In this document: positions 54,721 to 64,000 of the stretch, in pieces
Layout of the letters: every line of letters begins with the position of its first letter
How positions within the stretch are numbered: position 1 is the stretch's first letter
DNA from: Limnanthes douglasii subsp. nivea
Taxonomy: Eukaryota > Streptophyta > Magnoliopsida > Brassicales > Limnanthaceae
Reading direction: 5' to 3'
Assembly (NCBI GenBank): GCA_036936605.1
Contig: JAUPFV010000005.1
Span: 52,534,742-52,598,741, forward strand
Length of the DNA: 64,000 nucleotides
The notes under the pieces: model-generated
Seen by the model: the letters and a program-made list of their open reading frames with translations, nothing else
Database searches by the model: none
Told to the model about the DNA's origin: nothing
Made by a program: the position numbers and the translations under genes

Positions 54721-57012
54721 ATGGATCCGTATGATTAGAATGTTCCACCCCCAGAGGTGGAAAGTGCAAGAGAAAATAATGAGTATACCATTGAGGAGAG
54801 AGACCAACTGAGGGCTAAAATATAGGCGTTGAGAGTAATAAAACAAGCAGAAAAAAGAACTAGGGAGAAATTTGGAGCATCAGTACTTCATCACACTGAC
54901 AATCCTGGAGATAATGAGCAATCTTTGAAAACTCATATCAGCTCAAAAAAGACACATTGATCTAAGCCTGTTGAGAGTTCTGAATTGAAGTCCTCCAACA
55001 ATTCATCAAATGAGGCAGAACTTGAAGAATCACTATCTTCAAGTAGTGATGAAGGGATATCTAAAAAGAAAACGAGGTTAACTAAAAAGCATTCAAGAAA
55101 GAGGGACATACATGGCAGGCTCGAGAGGCATCAGGGTAAGGGGTCAGCTCACAAGCATATTGATCAGCTGTTGATTGATCCCTTTGCCTTTCAGTCCGAA
55201 CTGGGTATTTTTGCAACCCCTAATGAAGATACCGTTTTCAGTCGCAACAAGAATTGGAGGAAATCTCCTTTGTCCGCAAAAATACTCTCCGGACATCTTC
55301 CCAAAAGGTTTGATAGCTCCAAGATGGAAAATACGATGGGAGTCGAGATCCAGACAACCATCTGGAACAGTTTAAAATTTTTATGATGAATTTTGACGAT
55401 GATGACAAGCTTTTTTGTAGGTTTTTCTCCCAAAATTTCATGGGGAGTTCCCTTAAATGGTATAACAGCCTCCCTCAGGGTGTGTAAGAAATTTTGATAT
55501 GTTCTAGGTTGCCTTCCGGAGGAAATTTGTTGGATGTAAGGAATTGAAGGGTAATGGGGACACCATTATCCATTGTGCTCAGGAACCGAACGAGTCCCTG
55601 AAGGAGTACATAAGTATTTTTGTGAATACGAAGAATGAGTTAACAGATTAGTTTGAACAAGATGCGATTTCTTCCCTTAGGCAAGGTCTAAATCCAAGGA
55701 ATTTAGCTGATTCTGTGACTTGGAAGAAGGCTATGACTTGGGTGGTTTATTGAACCAAGTAGAAAAACAGATCAATGTAGAAGAGACAAAGAAAACAAGG
55801 GTACACCGTCAAATGAGGCCTACCACTACAACAACAACTCCTCCAGCCACTAACCAATCTAGTTATAGGGCAAAAGAGACTGGACAAGGGTCCAATTGGT
55901 CAAGACAGAATCAATCCAACCAAACTCAGAGCCAACAAACAAGAAGTAAGAGGGGGCCCTAGGTTTAGCCTGTATGGTTTGCTGATTTGGGAGAAAGTGT
56001 GGCTACAATTTATGATAAGACTAAAAATGAGGTGCATTTTAGAAAGCCGACAGCGTTGTAGTTCTCCAAAGAGAACTAGAGTACTCGCTTTTGTGAGTAT
56101 CATAATTATATAGGCCATGATACTCAGGATTGCAATTTGGGAGCCTACGTGAAAAAGCGAAGTGGGAACATAGCGGATAATGCCCAAGCCAATGCTCCCC
56201 GGACAGGTCATTCGAAAAATCCCGGGACATCTATACAAGATGGTGCAATGGTAATTGTTGAAAGATTTGATGTAGACTCTGAGTTTTTGGATCCTGATCC
56301 ATATTGAAATCAGGTGGGAGTAATAACAGAGAAAACTAAGGCAGTTTCTGGATTGATCAACTTCTTTGAATCATTAACCATTTTTGGAGCAGATACAATT
56401 ACTGCACTTTCCACTTCATCAAGGAAGAGACATGTCCACAATTTGGCCACCCAGTTAGATGGTGTAATGTCTTCCCATCAGTGCCAATCCCCATTCACAT
56501 TCATATTTTTTGATGAGGATGACCTGAGGGACATTGCAGGACCTCATGAAGATGCGGTGATCATATAGGCTTCAATAAGGGGAAACGATGTACGCTGAAT
56601 TCTGATTGATACTAGCAGTTCAACGAACATCCTATTTTTAAGCTTCTACAAGCAAATGAGAAATCCAGCCGTTATTCAATGTTCAAACGGAACCATTGTA
56701 GGCTTCGCAAGAAGTTCTGTAGATGTGATCGGGGAGTTCAAAGATGAAGTATCATTGGGTAAGGGGCCCTTTAAAAAGATGATAAGAGTGCTGTTTGTTG
56801 TGGTGGACTGCCCAACATCGTATAATGCAATTTTTGGGAGGTCTTGGCTTTCTAGAATGTATGTTTTGGCCTCTACGGTCCACCAATGCCTGAAATATGT
56901 TGTTCAGGTACAAGTAGGTATTGTCCGGAGCAGTCAAAGAATAGCAAGAGAGTGCTATGCAACAACTCTTGCCCCTAAAACTCTGGGGGTAGTCAGAATT
57001 AACAAGGATTAG
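54721..57012 (+). pseudogene. Gag and protease of the third Tat element
   Basis: ATG 54721 (MDPYD). The Ser-rich linker and DPFAFQSELGIFATPNED (about 55180-55230), then frameshifts near 55330, 55490 and 55735 through the gag core (LKWYNSLPQG). The knuckle region is partly deleted near 56100. The protease has lost its classic site: ILIDTSSS-like codons at about 56600 read DTSSS where others have DTGSS. VGFARSSVDVIGEF and IFGRSWLSRM follow. TAG 57010-57012 is at the same place as the protease-RT stops of the other two elements. Confidence 0.85.
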
Positions 57013-60000
57013 GAACTACTGGAGCCTTCTACTAAGGAGAATGAGATTGATGACTCCAGGAAGGCTCCTAGTGTTATAATACCTATTGAAGAGGTTGAAA
57101 ATCACTCACTCGCAGAGGGCAAGAATGTTAAAATTGGTTATAAGCTTACACCAGAGTTGAAACACCAGTTGTTGTCCTTTTTAATAAATAATTAACATGT
57201 ATTTGCATGGTGTGATAGTGATGTTACTGGGGTACCAGCAGATTTTATTTCACACAAGTTATCAATCTGGAGTGATATTTCTCCAGTTGTACAAAAAATG
57301 AGAGCTTTTTCCAAGGAAAAAGAAGATGTGATTGTTCAAGAAGTTGACCGATTAACCAAGATGGATCACATTAAAGAATCTCAATACCCTTTGTGGACTT
57401 CCAACCCTGTGTTAGTCAAGAAAAATAATGGTAAGTGGCGGATGTGTATTGATTTCACTGACCTCAATAGGGCATGCCCTAAGGATCTTTATCCCGTTTC
57501 TCAGATAGATCAGTTAGTGGATTCTACATCTGGAAACAAGCTGTTGTACTTCATAGATGCTTTCTCAAGGTACAATCAGATACAAGTAGATCCGAAGGAT
57601 CAAGATTACATTACTTTCATCACAGACTGGGGTCTTTATTATTACAAGGTAATGCCCTTCGGGTTGAAAAATGCTGGGGCTACTTATCAGAGGCTGGTGA
57701 ATAAAGCTTTTGCTAATCAGGTTGGTAGAAATATGGAAGTCTACATAGATGATATGATGGTTAAAAAACTGGAGGAAGATTCATATATATATATATATCT
57801 GACCTTCAAGAGACATTTTTCCAATTTAGAAGCTGTTAATTTGAAGTTGAACCCTGAGAAGTGTGTCTTTGGGGTCCGATATGGAAAATTTTTGGGCTAC
57901 ATATGTGAAAAGGGAATCCAGTCTGATCTGGATCAGTTTAATGCCTTACTAGCAATGGATCCTCCTCAGAATGTTAAAGAAGTTCAAAGGCTCACAAGAA
58001 GGTTGGCTCTATAGAATAGATTTATCTCAAGGTCATCAGACAAATGTGCTCTATTCTTCCAAGTGTTGAGAAATGCTAAAGACTTCAATTGGTCCCCACA
58101 GTGTGACCAGGATTTTATTGAAATAAAAAACATTTTTCCTCACCCAAAACTCTTTTCAAACTTGTTCGCGAAGAAAAGCTTTATGTGTATCTAGTTGTGT
58201 CAGAATATGCAATACGTGTTGTGCTAGTAAGGGAGGTGGACAATTACCCTCGTCTAGTCTATTACATCAGTAAAAGTCTGTTGGATGCTGAAATAAAATA
58301 CTTGAAATTTGAAAAATTGGTGTTGGCCTTGGTAATTAAAGCAAGAAAAATGAGACCCTACTTCCAAGCTCATTCTATTGTTGTCCGAACATCTTTCCCT
58401 TTGAAAAATGTTATTCAAAAAGCTGGTGTATCATGCATAATGACCAAGTGGTCAGTGGAATTGGGTGATTACGATATTGACTTTTCCCCTCGAACAACAA
58501 TTAAAGCCGAATCAGTGGCTGACTTCTTGGTGGAGTTTTATGCTGATAGGTCATCCAGACAGGAATCAGGAAACTATTCTAAAAAGAAATGGGTAGTTCG
58601 AACTGATGATGGATCAAGTACTATGCGCTGTGGAGCTGGAATTTTCCTAACCTCCCCATATGGTGATAGAATGTACCAAGCTATATGTTTTGGGTTCAGA
58701 GCTTCTAACAACGAGTCTTAATATGAAGCAGCCATAGCTGGTCTTAAGCTAACTCTTCTATGTGGGGATAAAAGAGTCCGATTAATGAGTGATTCTCAAT
58801 TACTCATCCACCATGATCAAGGGCAGTCTGAAGCAAAGAAGGAACATTTGGTTAAATATTTGCATATGTTAAAAGAAGTGGCATCAAACTTTAAAAATAT
58901 TTGTTATGAGCAAATTAATAGATCAGAAAACACTTTAGCAGATTCCTTAGCAACTATAGCCTATTACGAATCCTATCCATTGATTCTTGTACAAGAATGT
59001 CCATCTGTACAGATAGATCAGAAGAAATATGATGAAGAAAATATGAATATACTTGTTATTCAACCTAATGTTGGAGATATGCTCTTCTCCAATACATTTT
59101 CGATGGGATATTACCTCCGGATAAAGCTATGGCAAAAACGTTTAAGCACAAGGCTCGCGGTTTCTTAATACTAAGAGAAGTTCTCTACAAAACGTCTTTT
59201 AACAGGCCTCTCCTACACTGTTTAAGGTTTGAAGAATCCCAGGTTGTATTATCCGAACTACATAATGGGGAATGTTCAGCACACTGTGGCTATAAGGCTT
59301 TAAGCCGGAGAGTTTTGTTGGCAGGATACTACTGGCCAACCATAATGGAAGATGCTAAAGAAATGGTGAAAAGATGTGATCTTTGTCAGAAATATGGGAA
59401 TGAAATTCATGTGTCACCGGTACCTATGGAGTCTGTATCTGAACTAGTACCTTTTTCCAGATGGGGTATGGATCTGGTGGGGCCTCTTCCTATGGCATCC
59501 GGTGGATTTAGGACAATTATAGTTGTTATTGACTATTTCTCAAAGTGGATACATGCAACTCATTTGGCTGGAACTACTTCGAAGGCAGTTATTAAATTTC
59601 TTATCTAACATATGCTATAGGTTTGGGATTCTCCAGAAGATTACTACAAACAATGGGCCACAGTTCGATAATAAAGACATGGAAGCCTTCTGTACCTCTA
59701 GAGGAATTCAACATTGTTTTTGTTTCTCCTTTCCACCCTCAAGTGAATGGCCAAGTTAAAGTTGCAAATGGAACTATCTTGTCCGGATTAAAGAAGAATT
59801 TGGAAGGAGCTGTAGGAAAGCGGCCAAGTTATTTACAAAGAAGTATTGTGGGCTTATCGAACTACTCCTCGGGCTGCCACACAAGAGTCCCCTTTTGCTT
59901 TGGTATATGGGATGGATGAAATTACCCCCATAGAGAATACTTTACCATCACACAGAGTACAGAACTATTCCAAACAGGCTAATGATATGGAAGTTAGGAA

Positions 60001-60300
60001 TCAATTGGACTTGATAGAAGAAAAAGGGTTAAAGCAGATCTGAGAATATCGGACTACAAATACTTGATGAGGAGCAGATTTGCTTCTAAAGTTAAAAGAA
60101 GATATTTTCAAATAAGGGACAAAGTTTTAAGAAAAGTCTTTTTACACACCAAGGAGAAGCAGTTTGGTAAGCTGACTCTGAACTGGGAAGGCCCTTATGT
60201 GGTCTGTGAATAGGTTAAACCAGGAACATACAGGCTCCAAGACAAATAAGGAAGATCTTTAAAGCACCCATGGAATGTTGAGCATCTCAGGTATATTTAT
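57013..60300 (+). pseudogene. RT, double RNase H and integrase of the third Tat element
   Basis: RT (57298-58014) keeps FIDAFSRYNQIQ, PFGLKNAGATYQRLVN and VYIDDMMVKK. A TA-repeat expansion at about 57785 and a stop near 58012 break it. RNase H 58150-58500; second RNase H 58580-58990 with a stop at 58719. Integrase 59129-60300: zinc part ELHNGECSAHCG...RCDLCQKY, and GMDLVGPLP is present, but the second core Asp codon reads Asn (TTNNGPQF, about 59645) and the catalytic Glu is Lys (NGQVKVAN, about 59748). A dead enzyme in any frame. Confidence 0.88.
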
Positions 60301-60766
60301 AATAGAACTCTTTTGTAAATATTTACTTTGTTTATAATCAATGTTTTTTGGGGCATTCTCTTTCCTACCTTGGTGGCGCGAGGAGGTTTTAATGAGGTGT
60401 CAGAGTTTTATTAATAATATATGGTGTCTTCTTCAAAAGTCTGGTGTGATTTTGTTTCAATTGGGATCTTAAATACTTATTCAACACCCCGGCTCTCAAG
60501 TTTTCTTGAGTTGATCGAATATGCTTAACACTTGATCACAATTATTAAACATATATGATCGGAGATGTTGGATACTTTTGTTCAACACTTTTGAAATATC
60601 AGAGGCTATTTAAACATTGGTCGTAGAAAATTTAAACAAAATCTTAAACAAAAGGGAAATGTGATAATTAAAACCTGATCGGACTCAAACCGATCAATAG
60701 TACAAAAAATACCTTGGCCATCAAAGGACTTTAGTATTTCAAAATAAAAAAGTACATAATGAAACC
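60301..60766. other. Space between convergent genes (third Tat element)
   Basis: Corresponds to 23594-24134. Contains GTAAATATTTAC, a single GGCTATTTAAACATTGG unit and one decayed palindrome (CCTTGGCCATCAAAGG, about 60712-60728) instead of two. Confidence 0.55.
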
Positions 60767-62850
60767 TTAGGGCTTGTTCCCTTCAGATTTTTCTTCACCA
60801 CCATCTTTTTTGGGACTTTTGAATTCAGCACTTGAACTCTCACCCGTTCTTTCATCATCATCAGTAGAGTCAATTTCACTAGAGTAGTTGCGCTTGTCAC
60901 CATCTGCTAAGGTGTGAAATGAGATGTCATCTAGGGGATTAAGGGTCCTCTTAGGAAAGGTCTCATGGAATAACATAACCACATCGGACTTGATCCCATC
61001 ATCTCTCTTTTTTTGGACTTGCAGGGCCTCTTTCTCTTTGATCTTTAGTTCGACAATATTCTCCAACTTAGCTTTGTCATCAGACAAAGTCTGGATAGTA
61101 CCATCCTTAGTTTTTAATTTCTCCCTCAAAACTATGATGTCTTTTGAAGAAGAAGTCTCTAAGTTGGAGTACTTGGTTTGAAGCTCCTTACTGGCCGCTT
61201 CTGATGTGAGAAGTTTGGAAGCTAAATATTCTTTCTCCTTCTTCAATAACTCTATGCTTTGTTGAGCACTGAGAAGATCGTTCGACAAGTTTTGCTTGTC
61301 TGTGGTTAGAGAATTAATGGTACCTGTTTGAGTCCTTACTTGTCTCTCCAGATCAAGCACTGGTCGGATATAGCATAGGAGGGCATTGCTCAAAATGTCT
61401 TGCTCCCCGGATATGGCATAGGTCTTCCCATTATGAGTCACCACATTGAAAGAACTGGGAGGACGGTAAAGCCCCAAGAAGTCATCTTTCTCTAGATCAT
61501 TGAAATAAATATTGATGTCTTGAAAGACCTCAAGGTCTACCTCCTCGTTACCATCACCAGCAACCTGTCCGGAATGAAGGTCAGTTGGAATTTCCTCCTC
61601 TAAAGTAGGATCGATAGGAGCTGGGGGGGGGGGGAGAACTTCATGAGGGCGAAGGATTATCTTCACTCCCAGAGTGAGTTTCTTTTTCTTGGCAACTTTC
61701 TCATCATTGTTGGCCTTACGCTTCTTATTCTTCTTCGGAGGATTCGGTGGGTTCTTTGACCCACCAGCTTCCTTTACAGTCACTTCTACTGCTTTCAGCA
61801 AAGCATGATTGATACCTCCCCGGTTCTCCGAACCGGTCCCCACAGTAGTTGTTTGGGTTGGGTCTGTTGTAGCCTTCTTCTTCATGTTCTTCATCTTACT
61901 GGGCGTTTTGGCCCTGGAAGGTAGGTATAACTTGGCATCCTTGGCCTCTGTCCTCCTTAGGATCACATTTGTGAGGGAAGGGGTAGTCAACTCTTCCCAA
62001 GTGAGATCTCTTTTACATGTGGTGTTCCACAAGTGAGACCTCACAAAGTTACCTGACTTGAAGCAATTGTGAAAAGCAGTGCCCCAATTCTCCGAAGCCC
62101 AAACATTCAGCTTGGCACAAGTATCTTGTCCCACCTCCAAGTAATCCGAGAACTCCTTCGGAAGTACTGAAAAGAAATATGAGTCAATCCAAATTAAAAA
62201 CTTAGTACTTGAAAGATAAAAGGAAAAATAAGAGAAACTCATCAGTGCTCTTCCAACGACTGGTCAAAAGGCTTGGATTTGAGTGTGCCTTGATTTTCTT
62301 TCCATTCTCTCAAGCCCCACTTATAAATAGGAACTGCGTCCTCCAGGGTTTTTTGGATCTAACAGATCTTCCACTACCTTACAATCGTTCCCCATGTTGT
62401 AATGATAGAAGGGGATCTAATGGTTTTTGCACAAGCTTGCCACAGCAGCAAACTGTTCCATCGGTAGTGGAATCTTGGACAACCTGGACGCCATGATGCA
62501 GGACAGAAGGGTATACCAAGCATTGGGGCTCAGTTAGCTGGGGAACAACTTGATCAGATGGAAGTATCTGACTATCTTCGGGTCCAAAGGGAACCAAAGT
62601 CTCCAGTTCAACACTTCAGTGTAAACCATCACTTCATTTAGCTTACAATCCATTGGGGTCTCCGGAGTGATATGAATCCTCACGTTTCCAGATTCTGGGA
62701 TCCCCCACTTAGTGCGGATCCGACCTAGCTCAGCTGTGTTGGTATACACATAGGTAATGTTTTAAAGGGCCAACAAGTATTTTACGCTGACCTTCTTGAA
62801 GCAGGGACCCACTTTTCCCTCCAAGCTCTCCGGAAGAGAATCCGGATAAG
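60767..62850 (-). pseudogene. Antisense gene of the third Tat element
   Basis: Exon 2 (62168-60767) is fully open for about 465 codons: LPKEFSDYLEVGQDTC, SHLWNTT, a basic cluster (KKNKKRKAN, KKKKL; about 61730-61690), an acidic part, a coiled coil, and LFHETFPKRTLNPLD. The upstream exon (62850-62250) has frameshifts but shows WRLWFPLDPKIVRYFHLIKL (about 62620-62560) and RIRTKWGIPE. The intron donor is degraded. The first about 240 codons and the promoter block are deleted. Pro-rich PPPPAP is encoded by a C/G run at 61624-61634. Confidence 0.82.
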
Positions 62851-62975
62851 ACATACCCACCTTAGTCTTGCCTTTTACAGAAAAACAGATCAAAAAATGT
62901 TGGGATATTTGACAGACATACCCACCTTAGTCGAACGACACAAACAGATCAAAAAATGTTGGTATTGGTTTTTTG
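62849..62975. repeat. 65-bp imperfect tandem repeat near the deletion edge
   Basis: AGACATACCCACCTTAGTC occurs at 62849 and 62914, each followed by an ACAGATCAAAAAATGTTGG word. It marks the point where the 5' part of the antisense gene is missing. Confidence 0.75.
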
Positions 62976-63021
62976 AGTTTTAGCTATTCCAAAGATCCTT
63001 TGCAAGATCTAAAGGGGCTAC

Positions 63022-63398
63022 TCATGAATTCAGATATTTGAGCTACTGTGCCTTGACTAAATCCAAAGGGTAATTAAGACTAAACCACCACAATAAAAAT
63101 CTGAACTGGACAAATGTACTAAGTATTGACTAAGTTAATTGCTAATCACATCACACCAAATTATTAATGGGTCCTTAAACTTGACCCGACTTCATGACCC
63201 GACCCAATAAGCCCATGGGTCAGTAATTAAGTATAAATACCCAACCACTTTTATTAATGAGGGTAATCATAATTTATTACTAGTATGCAGCTTAATTATC
63301 TCTCTACTCTTCACACTAAGCACAAAACACCACAAAATACCTAAAATGTTTTTTAAACACTTTACTAGATTACCCTCAGGAAGAAACAAACCACACCA
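63022..63398 (+). repeat. 3' LTR of the third Tat element
   Basis: 377 bp, starts TCATGAATTCAG (first bases mutated from TGATGAGTTTGG), ends AAACCACACCA. A decayed polypurine tract AAAGGGGCTAC (63011-63021) precedes it. Substitutions and small indels against the 5' LTR are many more than in the other two elements, so it is the oldest of the three. Confidence 0.88.
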
Positions 63399-64000
63399 GA
63401 GATGACTGGAGAACTAATATCTTGAACTTCTTATCAAGGGGAACGCTACCTCAAGATGTGCAACTGGCTAAAAAATTGAAGTATAAAGCTCATGGCTATG
63501 TCGTGTTGGATGGGGTGTTATACAAGAAATCTCTAAGTAGGCCATTGTCGTGTTGGTTAAATAAACAAGAGTCTCAGCAACTTCTGTCAGAGTTACATGA
63601 TGGTGAGGGTTCATCACATTGTGGGCTCAAGGCATTGCCATGTCAGGTTATTATTGGCATTCAATTATGAACGATGCTAAAAGCTTGGTTCGAGGTTGTG
63701 ATACTTGTCAACGATTTTCCAATTCTATTCACAAACCTGCAGTCCCACTCATGTCCATTACCGAAGCTATCCCTTTTGGTAGATGAGGAATAGGATTTGT
63801 AGGATCATTGCATGTCGCTTCTGGAGGACGCCAGATGATTATTGTGGTCGTGGACTATTTTTCGAAATGGGTAGAGGCTGAACCATTGTCTGGAATAGAA
63901 GACAAGGATTATATTAAGTTCATCATGAACAATTTAGGGTACCTCCAAAAATTACCACAGATAATGGTCCTCAATTTAACAACAGAGAAATGGCTTCTTT
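63399..64000 (+). pseudogene. Integrase of the gypsy remnant, continuing past the window
   Basis: Resumes the remnant cut at 54276: DDWRTNILNFLSRGTLPQ, then the zinc part (LLSELHDGEGSSHCGLKAL, CDTCQRF), the core around VGSLHVASGGRQMIIVVVDYFSKW (recognised in separate frames), and the start of the second Asp motif (TDNGPQFNN-like, about 63955-63985). There are frameshifts at about 63640 and 63940 and a TGA at 63784. Confidence 0.83.

Larger units (their letters stand above)
54277..63398 (+). mobile_element. Third Tat element
   Basis: 9.1 kb. LTRs 54277-54648 and 63022-63398 both end AAACCACACCA. The 5-bp duplication is slightly decayed (GAGGT at 54272-54276, GAGAT at 63399-63403). It shares the gene order of the two elements at 8-28 kb but forms a separate subfamily with its own LTR. 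Its sense genes contain many stops and shifts. It is inserted in the gypsy remnant so precisely that the remnant's reading frame (VVRG|DDW) continues across it. Confidence 0.9.

Overview
The window is nuclear DNA of a flowering plant, most likely a eudicot. The reasons are a CYP714-type cytochrome P450 gene with plant-style introns, Tat-lineage Ty3/gypsy retrotransposons, plant L1-type LINEs with a C-terminal RNase H, a MULE transposase-OTU gene, a Stowaway MITE, and broken pieces of the plant genes SF3B4 and DRM. No bacterial genes, rRNA, tRNA or CRISPR array were seen. Almost the whole window is layered transposable elements. The only host gene that looks close to functional is the P450 at 39.26-42.16 kb, and it carries a one-base frameshift in a G run.

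Layout. 0-1.08 kb: decayed Tat gypsy fragment. 1.08-2.5 kb: a dispersed repeat split by a 688-bp non-autonomous hAT element. 3.0-4.84 kb: 5'-truncated copia element with its 3' LTR. 5.0-7.95 kb: MULE-OTU transposase pseudogene, whose end lies at 27.9 kb. Between these two parts sits a Tat element (7950-27872, target duplication CGCTT), and inside its gag lies a second, inverted, very young Tat element (8604-18200, target duplication ACACC). 28.3-30.5 kb: unrecognised ORFs and an SF3B4 fragment. 30.5-36.35 kb: nearly complete antisense LINE (19-bp target duplication). 37.4-38.8 kb: an antisense DRM methyltransferase fragment joined to a second SF3B4 fragment. 39.26-42.16 kb: CYP714. 43.3-52.0 kb: decayed gypsy element (minus strand) split by a second LINE (19-bp duplication), which is itself split by a 326-bp solo LTR (5-bp duplication). 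52.0-64.0 kb: a gypsy remnant split by another Tat element (54277-63398) and running off the window.

The Tat elements are the most informative part. Each has gag-protease, an in-frame UAG, RT, RNase H, a second archaeal-type RNase H and integrase. Each also carries a long gene on the opposite strand between integrase and the 3' LTR. That antisense gene has a Transposase_28-like domain, a basic segment and a coiled coil. Two copies keep a spliceosomal intron on the antisense strand and what looks like a dedicated promoter (G-box palindrome, CCAAT, TATA). Converging palindromes separate it from integrase. It therefore looks like a separately transcribed, spliced passenger gene of the retrotransposon.

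Order of events, from nesting and LTR divergence: MULE-OTU, then the outer Tat element, then the inner one (LTRs differ at about 2 of 475 positions); gypsy remnant, then LINE 2, then the solo LTR; gypsy remnant, then the third Tat element.
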